Below, one piece after another: positions 24,260 through 39,863 of a stretch of DNA of 64,000 nt. Origin of the DNA: Chondrilla cf. caribensis (taxonomy: Eukaryota; Porifera; Demospongiae; Chondrillida; Chondrillidae). The notes below the pieces were generated by a model. The model was given only the letters and a program-made list of their open reading frames with translations. It was not told where the DNA came from and searched no databases. How positions within the stretch are numbered: position 1 is the first letter of the stretch; the number at the start of each line of letters is the position of its first letter. A program made the translations under genes and the position numbers. The stretch spans positions 2,626,397 to 2,690,396 of the forward strand of contig OZ026548.1 of the NCBI GenBank assembly GCA_964020155.1, read 5' to 3'.

Positions 24260-27200
24260 CTAAAGATGTGGACCATAAAATCAACTGTAAAAGTATGCAC
24301 CTAATTATCATTAGGTTTCGATACAATTAGAAGACATGAAATAGATTATTATCATTCAAGCTTTTATTGGAATTGAATATGTCAGTGACAGCTTGATTAA
24401 TGTGAGCTATAATAGTAGAATAGTAGAATAAAATTACACACTAAAGTATTTGAACAGGAAATAATATAGACCTCAATTATCACTTAACAATTAATATTTC
24501 AACTTATATATATACACATTTATTGAATAACTTTGGTGGCAGTGTAAAGCTGTTATCAACTGTTTCGAAAGTTTTAGCATGAAATACTTAGATATTCTCT
24601 ACTGTTGGCCGTTATGTAAGCATACAGTTGTGCACTGTGAATCATTTATACATCAGTTGTTGCACCACAATATACACAGAGCACAAATAGTGTGTAATAT
24701 GTATGGTAAGTGTAACTGCAATGGGTGTGAAAACTCAAGTAGCAAATGTACAATCACTGTTTTTACAAAACGAAGATATTTCCTCAAACATGGATGTTTA
24801 ATGCAATTAAACGGCACACGTACCATATTCATCTAATGCATACTTGAACACTAGGACTAACCACTTGCTGGTGCAGGAATCATAGGTGAATCTGATGGAG
24901 ACCTGACTGAAGGAGATGTCAAATCTGAATCTACAAAATTAAGTATAGCAGGTTCACTCTGGTGAAGTGGTATTCAATATACTATGCATATGGCACCTCT
25001 ACAAACCAGTATTTGCTTAAATCGACCAAGATTTTCAGGAACGGACTGCTTTGCCATAGAAAAGTACCTGCTATAATCTGAAATTTTGCTAACCCACAAT
25101 CTGGCATGGGCTTTTCTGCCCCAGCTGGCCAGAAAACCTCCATAATACCGCAACCCCTTCAAAACGCTATTTTATTGGCAAGTTAAAGGAATAAAAAGAA
25201 TTTTGTTGTTGCTTTTGTCCCTGTCGATCCTCCATTTTTTTCAGTGATGTCATAGGGAATACGAAGAGAACCTTTACACAAGTGCTCCGTACACATGTGA
25301 TTCGTCATAGATCCCATATTATAGATCTGATTAGGACAACATATTTTATCACATACATATTGTATGTATACATAATGACTGTTTCTATTTGAAAATGGTA
25401 TGTAATCATTTATCATAATTTCATGGATTCAGAATGCCGATATCAAAACCTCTATAATCTAATTTTTCCTTCACCATCAGATGCCGGATTAGACAGGTTC
25501 CACTGCATACAGAAATCTGCTTAGCAGGACATACTGTATCACTTGAATTCTTGAACTCAAATATTCTGAATCATATTTTGCAAGTAGTTTGGCAAAGTCC
25601 CTCACAAAAGTGAAAGAAAGATCGTGAGGATACTGAAGGTTGGCAGAACACAAGACAGCAGTGAAGAGCAAGGATCCTCTGAATGGGATTACTGCACACT
25701 TCCAGAGGACTACACACATCAACTGGAAAAAAAATAGGATCCTTGCAAGGGGGAACATTTGAGAAAGACGAAGGGTTATTGAAGCCCTTGAGATCCAGCA
25801 AAGAGGACCCATGATGAATTATGATGCTGGTCTGCCTCTTGATCGATCATGGACCCCCTTTGTTAATCCATAGAGTCAATTCCAGCCATGTCACTTCCAG
25901 GCATGTGACTGAAATTGACTTGGCGGGAAACCATCTTGGCAAGCAATTTGTGTGTCCAATCAGATTTCAGAATGCTTCTTGATGCATAAAAATGTGACCA
26001 AAAACTTTGAAAGTGTAGTCCAACTCTCATTTGGTATGCTGCTACATGATTTCTGACTTGTTGATACACATAACCAACAGGACTCTACCGAAGGTAACAC
26101 CATCCTCAAGGTATACGTCATAATATGCGATACGATGCAATATGTCATCAGTAATCAGTTCTGAAATAGGTACACAACAAGACCATGTAATGAAGTCTAA
26201 ATTGGAGTCTCAATAATGTGGTTGGACTATGCGAGACTAATCAATAGCTGTGTATGAAGGAGATGTTTCCCACAAATGATACTGTCACCAAACATTAAAG
26301 AAAACTATTGACGTATACTGTCCGTAATTTTTTTTGGGATGAAATTTGTTCAACTTTACAGTTTGTTCATCAATTCAAAAAACTACCAAGAAAACTTGAA
26401 TTCTTCTGAATCACCTATACTTCTTGCTACATGTATGGTACATGTGCACCAGAAGAAAGCCATATAATACTCTCTCTCTCTCTCTCCATATATATATATA
26501 ATACATGAGTGACATATTATAGAGTTACCTATCGTAGGATATCCTTCGACTTCCATGACATTTACGGGAAAACGGTGGGTTCCAAGGTCTGTTTCCGATA
26601 TGGCTAAATGTGCTTGCTTAGTTGCTGTATAGCGATGGGCTGGATAATGCTGAGTAACAACAACACGTAGAGATGGAGGATATACGTCTTCCTCTACAGC
26701 TTCTTCCATTCTCTTGGCTGTAGGATAGTCCTTGAACTGGACTGATGATTGCAGGATCTACACATTGTGATATGAAATTTATGTTCAACTTCTTTACATT
26801 AAAATAAACTAGCCACTATTGAGTAGATAAAGTGCAGTGTGCAATTATCTGTTGCATGCATGTAATTGTTATAAAATCTATCGATTTTCCAGAAACTCAT
26901 TGATACGTATAAAAACAATGCTGCACTAGAATTGGTATCCATTTTTTTTATTTTACACGTAACACACCACATATAACTAATGTATATAATTTGAAAGTAG
27001 CCTGTAGTGGTACAGACACTTTGGCTTGATTTTAAATTGAGTGAAGGGTGTCACATATGCACAAACACCACAAATGCTGAGTAAACACACGAAACTGGAA
27101 TACATGCATGATGTTATAGCTGAAGCGAATGCAAGATACAAATCAACCAACAGCAGGTGGTGTTACTGTGGCATCCCATCCAGGGCCGGAGTTTCTTTCC

Positions 27201-30200
27201 AGAACTCCCACAATACGATCAGTTTTGAACTGAAATGAGTCAGGACCCTCATTTACTCTCATCTTCCAATTCTTTGGGGGCAAATACTCTTTAAGTACCT
27301 ATTGTATATAGAACCACAGTACTAGTGGTGAACAAAATCCACATAATCACAACCGTACATAATACACAACGTATATACACACCTTAAGCCATGCCGGGAT
27401 ACCATACACAATGACCACTCTCAGAGTGTACTGACTACCATGTGTCATCTCCCAGAAACTTGCATAGTAGCTTGTCACAGCACGGCTTCTTCTCATAGCT
27501 TGTCCTATCAAACTGTTGTGCCCAGTAAGCCTTACTGCACTATACCCTACATTTACTGCAGTATCTCTCAAATCCATGGGTGCAAACTCGTACATGTGAT
27601 GACATTCTGACATGACATGTGGGGCAATAACAGTGGGAATATTAACACTGTCTCCAAGGAGATGCTCGTCTCTTGCAATCCAGTGTGGAACATATATTTT
27701 CACTGGCCCATTGACCTTGGAGTGGTCAAAGTATACATAGACTACAGGACTGGCCAGTTCATAGCCATCAGGAAGTAGAAGAGGACCATCAAAAATTATG
27801 CCATACCTAACCTCTAGACTATCATCTGTTATAGCATCTTCAGGAATATCAATACGAAAAGTGTAGTTCTCAAGATCAGTGTATTCTGGCATGGATGGCT
27901 CCAAGGAGAAAGTACCCCCATTCTTTGGTACATGGAGGACCTGAATACCAAAAGGTATCCAGCATTTTGCAAGTAATTGAGCCTCATGGCCTGCGGTGAT
28001 ATAAGAGCAGTGTTTACATTTGCAATTTCTTGCAATATTGTCATCATTACAGTAACTGCCTCTCACAAACTCACCTGATGCATCCTTCGATGGAGGCTGT
28101 GATTCACCACTAGAACCATGTCGTGCTATCTGCAGAAAACAATGTAGAGATGATGGAAAACATGTGATGACATTATAGCTGCACTGTTGTCAATCTACTT
28201 ATAATAATGTATGTTTCTTAGGTATGTTGAATCAGTCATGGTGACTTTATGGCCATGAGAAGGACAATATACAGCATCATAATACAATTATCGTTTTGGA
28301 GATTGGCATATAAGCAACTAATGAGTAGATCCAGTCTTAGCTACTATGTAGTAAAATTGAGACACACTTTACCTCATGTTTGTCAGTTTTGCTGGTGGTG
28401 GTTGTTTTCTTTGAAGTCTTTTGCTGTGTTGCTAGCACAGACTTGTAATCAGATTTGGATCTGAGATCTTCACCCAATAAACTCTCTACAAACTGCCGTG
28501 GACTTTGTTTGGAAAGAAATGACAGCTTTTCCATACCAGGATAGTGTTTGGACAATGTAACTTTCTTTGGTTCCTCCAACCAGGACAGATCCTTCACAAA
28601 GAGAGAGTATTACACATAGGGATGGGTGATACTACTTTTGGATAAATATGATTATCATGTAGCAAAAAGTTTGTGATATTCGATAATATCGCGATTTTTG
28701 ACATGTTAATTATAATAATAATAACGAAAATGCATCCAAAAAACCCTCCACTATTTAGGATCAATTTTTATTTTCCACTTCCAGTATGTAATGCTCATCC
28801 AATAGATAATATGTGCCATTACGCGTAACTGCCACATAAACATATCAGCGAAGGGTCTTTTAATCCTAAGGAAGACACCCAAATAATTCGAGTTCAGGGG
28901 GTAGCAGTACTATTGCTTCACACCAACTGCGATAGATCGTCAATAATATATATGGGTTGGAAAATCACTCACAATACGATAGTCGTACAAATAATTATCG
29001 CGATATTATCATATAACCGGTATATCATCCATCCCTAATTACACAGCACTTTTCAATTAAAAGCTGCATGATGTATGTAAAACTCATTCAATTTCAACTT
29101 TAGGTATGCATACATGCAACCTGCACACACATGAACACATGCACACACACACATGTACATATATAAACATCAAAACTGAACATAATGATAATTGTGTAAG
29201 TGTAAGCAAAAACGGCCCTTAATGCTTTTTTGTCAAATGTGCGTTTTTGATATTATTTGATAGCCTATTCCACACTGTAGACGATGACGCAACCATTCAG
29301 ATTATAGGAGCGACTATTTATGTGCTACAGAGTTTCATTCAAGTCCCTCCACGCAACGTTATAGTGGATAACAGGTCCACTTCCGTTTTTGGCACTGGAT
29401 CCGTATACTGAGGATGTTATACCATACTGACCAATAGTAATTCATGACATCATTCGAGAGCAAATCTGCATTCAAGATTGAACCGCATAACTCCATATAA
29501 TTTAAAATGGCAACTTTGAACGTTTGACGAAAATGCTTTGTTCTCAAAAATTACACTTTGTATCAACACGATGCTTTCAAAACGTATTCTTTGTCACTAT
29601 ATGAGCAATTTGATTGAATAAAAACGGAAATTGTGAATTATTTGGCTGTTTTCAATTTAATAACATTTTGATAACAATGGTTAAAAGGGCTCTTTCGCTT
29701 GCAAGCTCACAATTGTACATGAGAGATAAACATACCTCATGGCGTCCACCAACAGTTCCTGCATGTTGTTCTTGTAGACGTTCTATATAGCTCACTACAC
29801 TGGAATGGCCTTTCTCCATTGCTAGCTTCAAGGGGGTCTTTTCATTCTGCATCAAGATAAGGGAATTCTACAATTATCATAAGCAGTACACAGTTGGTCA
29901 TTGGTCACTGCCTGTTATAATTCCATAACTTCAAAGTTCTATAACCAGGTGAAAAGGTGTCCTTTGGGTACCCTTTTCCACCTAGGACGTCATACAGGTT
30001 AACATTGGATTACTTCAACAGTGGTTAGGGTTAGTGTTGTTCAGAATGATGCACTATACAACAATTTGTCGCCCTCCACCATTTGATTATTAAGCAGTCA
30101 TGCTAGTCCTCTCATTTACATATACCTTCCTCACAAACACACCTTAACAATATTATTATGAATACAGCATCAAACATTGTACATATGCACAATACATACA

Positions 30201-30223
30201 CTTGTACATGTACAATATATAAT

Positions 30224-30260
<37 letters not shown>

Positions 30261-30733
30261 CAGTGTGTAAAATTTAATTTGTGGATAACATTCAAATCAC
30301 TTTTTTTGAACAATTTTTATGTAAAAGGTACATCTGCTATATCTTCACACTTAGGGTTCCTTTCGGGGGATATATCGATGGAAGCAAGTTAGGGAGCATT
30401 CAAGTCATATATATATATAATATATCCTCCTTCCATAACTGTTATTCCAAATATGCAGTTATGGGCACTTCACTAGAAGGAACCTTTCACACATTTCACT
30501 TCCACACTTCTACAACCTCCAGATCTGGTGTATGGGAAATAAAACAGTTAGCTATATACCACCAGGGCAGAACATACGGCTCTGTAAATAGTTAATAGTA
30601 CCATTAGTATCTAAGAAGTGCGATACATATGACACAATGCATTGTATGGAGGGTCACAGTGGCATCATTGAATTGAATTGAAAATGCCCACACAACAGCT
30701 ATATACATTTAACACACACATGCACGCATGCAT

Positions 30734-30810
<77 letters not shown>

Positions 30811-30986
30811 CAGCCTAACTACATGTAACTTAAGTTGAGAAAGGAACCTCAATTTGTGGAACTACTATAATTTATTCATGACTCAACAGTTCCGTATTAT
30901 TAGAAATAACCAATCTTCCACACTTACATGTGTACGTATATTCATACACTTTCTACATGAATGTACACACATGACACACCCACACC

Positions 30987-31060
<74 letters not shown>

Positions 31061-34000
31061 ATGCATGCATGCTTGAAGTGTGTGTGTGTGCATGCAGGAG
31101 TGTGGATGTTAATGTACGTGAACTAGCAGTACATTAGCATTGTTCTTCACGTGAGAAGTCATATTTCAAATTGATGATATATCCATACCAGCAGACAGGC
31201 ATGTATATGTTTTGCATTCAGTAGCCTGGTAGCCATTTAATTTCACACTAACAATTACGTAGCTACATACAATATCAGCAACAGTGAATATGGCAGCAAT
31301 AACAAAAGTGCCATCCCATGACACAAGCTAGCTACAGTGGTGATTGCAAGTAATAACCCCACTAGCTCGCAAGCACTTCGAGAGGCCTTGATCATGTGGT
31401 AATAACATACAGAATATACATACATATAACAACCAACCTTATTAGCAAGGTTAGGATTGAATCCACACTCTTCAATGAGGTACTTCACTACTGCTAGATG
31501 ACCTTCCAGTGCAGCATAGTGGAGACAGGTGTTACCAGTATTGGTCAGATCAAACTTTCTATCTCCAAACTTTGGAATGAGGTATTTCACAATCTCCATG
31601 TGACCACTAAATGCAGCAAGATGGAGGGCGTTCCACTTGTCCTGTGCATTAGTACAAACGGAATGGAGAGAACACAATTTTCATCATTGCGTGTACAGTG
31701 CGTTTGTGTATTTAAGGATGTATGCATGTAAATCTGTCTGTACATAATACAGTATGAATCATGGAAAAGGAAAGTTTAACATTAACTGGCTAAAAGTTAA
31801 CCTTTTTTGTTAACTTTTACCAATATTATGCTAACCAATAATTGGAGATCGCCTTCAAGAGAACATCGAGGTAACATGAATGTAGTTACAGAGGCTGCTA
31901 AAAGACCGTGGGTATAAAAAGTCAAGATCAACCGTCTTCATGCATGTGCGAAGAAATCTCGTAGTGTGCTGTAAAACATCCTACCGACTTATGAGTAAGA
32001 TTACAAATGGTTAACTGTTTGTGGATTTCCATTAACTGTTAACAGCAAAGTTTATTTTGTTTCCTTTTCCATGATCTGTACCGTACACACTTGGTATATG
32101 CCTGCATACACATGATGTAAGTCTTTATGATGCACATGTGGTGCACATTTGTGGGATGTGTTCTTTTTGCCTGCAGTAAACTACCTCATCATTGAGTCAC
32201 TGGAATGCTACCACTGCTACTTTGGTGAGGATCTGATAGTGGTTTGTCCCACCAGCATTATTATCAAAGAAATTATGGCAATAATATCACCATGTAACGT
32301 AGTGTATATAATATACACATGTTGCATGGTATTAGACTGGACCCATATTGCATGATGTGGTATGGGGTGTACATGTTCTCAACAAACCTGGTGGGTAGCA
32401 AGTACATTAGCATCCATTTCCTTAACTAGTTCTCTCACAATGTGGAGATGTCCATATCTTGAAGCATAATGAAGAGCAGTCCAACCATCCTGAAGGTGAG
32501 AATACAATGAATTCAATGCTTACAGAGACAATTCTACAGTGTACTTCTTTTTGAATAGACTATTAATAGCAAGATGGTAATTGGACTATTTTGTCAGTAG
32601 CAGACATGGTCACTACTAGGGGTGCATATGTATGTGCAGAGCCTTGATACAGACAGACAGGTATATAAATATAGAGACATGAAATATATTGACATAATTT
32701 TGAATGTCTGCAAAAAGGATGCAGCATGTCTGTCCATTTAGATGTCCCAATGCAACAATGGATTGTCAAACTCTATGATGATCAAAATTGAAACATGTCA
32801 TTTTGAAATTTAATCTTTGATTCAAAATGCCTGTTGAAGTGTGGTCGAGGGGTATGAACAAAAACATGTTTCATTGACAAAAAAATGAAGAATAAGTGGT
32901 ACTTTAACTTCAAAGTCATATAAAACCAATGACAAATGACCAATGTCTACATTTGGATGTAGTTGATGCTATGGTTATATAATATTTCCAGTTGTATCCT
33001 GGTTGAGGGTGGATCAAAGGAAAAACTGTGCGTAAATAAGCCATGTAGCACAGGTCAGTGATACAGCACAGGTCACCAGACAGGTTTCATTGTTAGGATT
33101 AATTGCGTGTCTGAGAACAAGGCAGGAAATTAGTAACACATTTCTATTGCATATAATATGTTGCATTGGAGGATGCACATACATGTATTTGCAATATAAA
33201 AAGTCTATCATTCACCACGCCAGGATACAAGTTAGTTATATCCTGCCTAGGTATGCTGCAGCAGATAAGCTAACAGATTACCTCAGGTTTCACCCTCGGT
33301 AATCAATTATACTTTATATCTACTACAGCACACCTAGGCAAGATATAACTATTACATATGGGATGATGTGGTGCGGACCAATTTGATCAATTAACAATTT
33401 GTGGCAAAAGAAATTTGGAAATGATCCCAATGTATAGGAATGATATCTGCCTCCTCATGCAGATCAGAAGTGATTACCTTGTTTACGCTCAAAATGAAAC
33501 ATTCGTTCACATAATCCCAGTGTATCTCTGCACCGGATAACATGTTTGGGACGCAAAAAGTCATAGAAGTAGATATTACAGTACCAGCTAGTTTTATTCT
33601 GAATTTTATAATTGTTGATGTTCAAGCAAGCATATAGCTATCAATGAGGACCATCTGTTCTTAGACGGTCAAGGTGTGAATTGTCACTATAGTAAAAGGA
33701 AACACAAAAGGAACTTAATTTACATTCTACTACATTACTTTAGTGGACACAAAGCCCCAACATTTGCTGATCATTACCATCTTGTACTGTAGGAAGTCAG
33801 TGGTACAACGTTAATAATACCTGTAGCTTGGTGGTCTCGTGAAGGCAATGAGAGTTGTCCAGTAAAGTGGACTCATGACTGACTCACATCACACAGTGTC
33901 AGGTACATACCACATTGAATGTGGAAACAACATATAGAATACCGTATAGCGGGAAATTTTCACAGATTGCTCTAAAAATGGAAATTCGCGATAAATTTTG

Positions 34001-35066
34001 TGTGGATACTGGCCACAGCCACATGATAGAACAACAAGGACATCTAATTTGTGGACTTTATTTTTGCGGGTGTTAGGCCAACTGCAAAATCCGTGAAAAT
34101 TTCGTCCCGCGAAAGTTTCCCGCTATATGGTATACACAAACACACAAAAACAAACCGTATTTGCAAGGTTAGGATTGAATCCACACTCTTCAATGAGGTA
34201 CTTCACTACTGCTAGATGACCTTCCTGTGCAGCATAGTGGAGACAGGTATTACCAGGATTGTCCAGATCAATCCTTCTATCTCCAAACTTTGGAATGAGG
34301 TATTTCACAATGTCCACGTGACCACCACATGCAGCAAGATGGAGGGCATTCAACTTGTCCTGTGCATTTGTGCAAACAGAAAGGAGAGAACACACAATTT
34401 TCATCCTGCACTAATAACTATGATGTACAATGTAATTGTATTTAAACACAATGTTGCAATATTATCACCAAGCAAGTGCATATTATATTTGTGCTTGGAT
34501 AATATATACATGTTCTTGGATCCATATATTGCACAAAGGGGTATGGGGTGTTCTCAACAAACCTGTTTGGTAGCAAATACATTAGCATCCATTTCCTCAA
34601 CTAGTTCTCTCACAATGTGGAGATGTCCATATCTTGAAGCACAATGAAGAGCAGTCCAACCATCCTGAAGGTGAGAATACAGACAATTCAATGCTAATAG
34701 TTGGGTCTATACTATAGTGATTCAGTAGTTGTTCTTTGTTAGCCTATTATAACTAACTATTCAAGGAAGGGGTATTTCCCTCATGTTTAGAATATACTTT
34801 ATAATAATATACTATTCAGCAAGTACAGTTGGGATATTTTTGAGATTGGTCAGTAGCAGGCATAATTATTGTAAAATTTCCATCTAAAAAACTGCAATAA
34901 ACTGTGCACCAGATAGCATGTTTAGTGACACAAAGAGTTTATAGGAATACATGTATTGGATGGTTCTGTATTTTATTGTTAATATTTAGGTATCAGTGAG
35001 GAATTGATCTGTTCTAACACCGTGGACTGCAATTATGAAGGTGAAACACTGAAAAAACGAAAAGTG

Positions 35067-35111
<45 letters not shown>

Positions 35112-37777
35112 CACACACACACACTACACACAAACACCCTTCCATGCACTCATATGAACACAAACTCCACATTAATTTTTACAGCTAAGGGAGGTAAAAT
35201 AATTTAAATTTGCTCATGAAAAACTTTGCCTACTTTTCCTACGATTGTACCATCTTTGCCTTTTGCAATAATTAATAAGATAATAATCATGTCACCCTCT
35301 TACTAGTCCTCAACATACTATGGTACAGCCCTCGTTCTCAATTAGACAAAAGAGTCTGTATCTGCTCTAGCCCAACTACTTAGGAGGGATACAACACTTA
35401 CACGACAAGCGTACACATATGCATGACACTAGTACACACATGGCATGCACGTTGCTTGAAAGTCAATTGTAACAGCTCAATTCATGGTACAATATATAGT
35501 ACTGTGCTTTGTCTGGACAACCTGTATATGTTTTATACAGTGGACCCTCACTTATCCGAACACCTTGGGATCGAGGGGTGATCGGAAATGCGAAACGTTC
35601 AGATAACTGAAACGGGAGTGAATGCATTATGATATGTCAACATATTACTCATTATTTGGCTACATGTTGGCTTTAAAGCAAAACATAACAAACGGTTTGG
35701 AACTTTTTCCATTTTCCCTCTATTGTTGTTTTCATTTCAACTTCCGGAATGTAACGCTCATCTACATCTAATACGTGCTCCTACACGTAACCACAACAAT
35801 GAATTTATATTATAATTTATATTGCGTTAAAAATGGACGATTTCGGATGCCAAGAATGAGAAATTGGGCTGGAACTCGTGCATTGAAGCTTCGCCGAACA
35901 TAATAACTTCAACGAAGGTTCTTCTGAACCTAAGGAAGACGTCCAAGTAATCCGAGTTTGGGGGTAAGAATTTTTTAACTCGAATTACTTGTTTGCTGAC
36001 TGTTCAAACACGTGTACTTATTTTTATTATTATTATTATTATTATTATTCACCACCAAGGCCCAATGGCTAATGTGCAAATAGCTATTCCTGGAAATTTG
36101 GTGTCCGGATAATCCGAGCCACCGGATAAATGAAGTCTGGATAAATGAGGGTCCACTGTATGAGGATATGTTCAGGTTCTATTATGGCTTCCCATATAAG
36201 CTAAACAACAGTAAAGTCACCTACCATCTGACTCAATGACTCATTCAACCTAACCCTTTGGACATCCTCCTGATATGGACTGAAAGTTTCAAAAAAGTCT
36301 TTAAGTGCTTGCTACAATACTCCAGGAGGAGTACACGGGATGCACATGAATTCTTTTGAGGGAATCTGCACACTATGTCAGGTACATCCATGGATACTTA
36401 ATGGTTAATCCTAGGTTAATACGAATATAATTAATTTTCCACAATTCTCACGACAAACTCAAAATTACGTCTCTTTCCGTACTGCACCTTTGTGAGTGTA
36501 CAGGTTAATTAGTTACTTACTGAGCAGAATTTCAGCCTAGCTCCATTATAATACATTGCGTCATAAATGTGGTACATGTTATAAGGATTTGACATTACCT
36601 GCTAATACCAATGCAACAAGCCACGCGTGAGTGGCCTGTCACCTCAAGCACAAATGTTGATGAAAATAGTGGAAGAATCTGTACCATATATGGCCATTCG
36701 TGTGAATTAGGTATATGTCTTGCTAGGTGGAGAAAGGTGACTGAAGAGTACTCTTTCACCCACCTTTCCCAATGGATTACACTGTGTTAACAAAACATGC
36801 CACTTGGTGGTCTCATGAAGGTAATGAGAGTTGTCTACCATTAGATCAACTAGTGAAGTGTGTGGACTCATGTCTGAGTCACATCACACAGTGTCAGGTA
36901 CATACAACACTGAATGAGGAAACAACATACAGAATATACACATACACACAATAACTAACCTTATTTCCAAGGTTAGGATTGAATCCACACTCTTCAGTGA
37001 GGTACTTTACTACTGCTAGCTGACCTTCCAGTGCAGCATAGTGGAGACAGGTGTCACCAGCATCGGTCAGATCCAACCTCCTATCTCCAAACTTTGGAAT
37101 GAGGTATTTCACAATCTCCACATGACCCCCATATGCAGCAAGATGGAGGACGTTCCACTTGTCCTGTGCATTTGTGTAAACAGAATATAGAGAACACACA
37201 ATTTTCATCTTGCACTAATAACTATGATGAATCAGATGTACTATGTACTCATATTCAAACACAATAATTGCAACATTATCACCATGTAAGTGTATATATA
37301 TATGTGCGCTTGGATAATATACACATGTTGGTATGTTAGCCTGGATCCACAAAGGGGCAAGGTGAGTACATGTTCTCAACAAACCTGTTTGGTAGCAAAT
37401 ACATTAGCATCCATTTCCTCAACTAGTTCCCTCACAATGTGGAGATGTCCATACCTTGAAGCATGATGAAGAGCAGTCCAGCCATCCTGAAGGTGAGAAT
37501 ACAGACAATTGAATTCCGATAGTTGGCTCTATACTATAGTGGTTCAGTAGTTGTTCTTTGGTAACCAATTATAACTAACAATTCAAGGAAGGGGTATTTC
37601 CCTCATGCATAGAATGAACTTTGCCTGACCCACCCATACCATCTTTATACCATCTTTGCCTTTCCCAATAATTATCTTTAGATTATAATAATGTCAACCT
37701 CCTACTAGTGCTAAACATAATATGGCACAGCTCTTGTTCTCAATTAAACGAAAGTGTCTGTATCTGCTCTAGCCCAC

Positions 37778-37856
<79 letters not shown>

Positions 37857-39798
37857 ATGTGTGTGCGTGCATGTGTGGCATTACCATCTTGCACAAGAAA
37901 AAAAATCAGAATTAAAATCAACACTCGGTCACACTCCCACCACAATTATGCTCTTCATTTAAAACAATACAGTAGTTACAATACTGTAGTGAGCAGTATT
38001 GAACACACAACACTCTATAGACACAATCATGACACATAATATTTGTATCCCTTCTGGGTGGGCTACAGAAGATACAGGTACTTTCATTGTTAATTGCCAA
38101 CTCAGGCTGTGCCCTTGTTCACAATAAGACAAAGTATCTGTATCTGCTCTAGCCCACGTAGGAGGGATACAGCAATTACATGGCACACAAACCCGCACGT
38201 GCATGTACATAAGTACACATATGGCATGCATGATATCTGAAAGTCAATTTTAACAGTTAAAATACATGCACATGATACAATATACGTATTATTCCATGCT
38301 TTGTGTGGATTGACTTTCATCACACAGTGCATGCCAGGTACATACAACACTGAATGTGGAAACAATATACAGAATATACACATACACACAACAACTAACC
38401 TTCTTTCCATGATTAGGATTGAATCCACACTCTTCAACGAGGTACTTCACTACTGCTAGATGACCTTTCCGTGCAGCAAAATGGAGACAGGTGTTACCAA
38501 CATTGTCCAGATCAAACTTCCTATTTCTAAACTTTGGAATGAGGTATTTCACAATCTCCACATGACCACCACATGCAGCAAGATGGAGGGCATTGGATCC
38601 ATTCTGACCATACAAGAGGAAAGATAAGAAAGAACAAGATGGAGTGCATTCAGTTGGTCCCATCCTTACATACATATTTTTTGAAATTATTTAATTGCTT
38701 GCTTGCTAACAATATTCCAGAGCATACACACACAAATATTATTAACATAGATTTAATAATATAGCACAATATTCCCATGAATATTCTACGGAGAGAATTT
38801 TCAGTGTGCATGTGTGCGTACATATGTACCGGTATGCATGCAGGTATACATAAACAAGCAGTAGGTTGACCTATAGCATGTTATATTTGATGACATGCTA
38901 CAGCTACAGATGGCTTAAATTTGGTACATGGCACAAATGAAAGTGTTTACTCCATGTGATCACAAATATGAATGGGGATATGTTCATGCACATGATACGC
39001 ATCATAGGCAGTGGAACCAGGGGGGCAGGGGGGTCAGTTGCCCCCCTAAGTTTGGGCAAGGGGGTATTGCCCCCCTACTTTTTAAGGAGACATGTAACAT
39101 TACATAGGACACGGGAGTCTATAACACATATTATACACATTTACACATATTAATATAATTTTGAATGAGTCTTGGTGTTATGAACATATGCATAGGATTT
39201 ACTGAACACTGAAGTGAAGGAGTAGCTAGTATAATTTGGTGACTTAGTGCTCTGTACTGCACATGCACTGGACCCCCTTCCCCCCCCCTCCCCCAAGATT
39301 TTTATGTTCCACTGCCACTGCATATATTTACACTGCAAATATTCATGAACACCGTAATACATACATGTAAGCATTCAACCATAACTAAAAGTTATTGTAA
39401 GTACACTTGTGTCATGGTAGGCAGGTAGATCAAAGGAAAGTGATTCATAAACCCTCTACAACACACTTGCAGTTACCAACACTGTACAATTGCAATCAAG
39501 TGATTAACCATCACCCTTTGAGTTTCCATTAACTGATCAGACCAATTTCCAGTCACCAACATCAGCAACAGCGAACAATGGGGAAATAGCAAAATTGCCA
39601 TTCCATGACACAAGCTAGCTATGTCCCTTCAACGCGGGATGGGCATCTATACAGTCAAACTTTCAATGAATCACCTCGGGCTGCCCTTGGAAATTAATTA
39701 AAAGTGTGACGTACTAGCTGCACTTCCTATGTGGAAAGGACATAACTAATACATACAAGCACACACATACAGACATATTTGTGCACATGCATGTACCA

Positions 39799-39863
<65 letters not shown>

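Noticed and set aside
24974..25162. 62-codon minus-strand frame in a gene B intron
   Set aside because: No recognisable domain, no splice logic with neighbouring exons, and no matching sequence noticed in gene C.
30701..31060. Possible CRISPR-like spacing of CA tracts
   Set aside because: These are simple dinucleotide repeats without constant repeats and unique spacers, in a eukaryotic intron.
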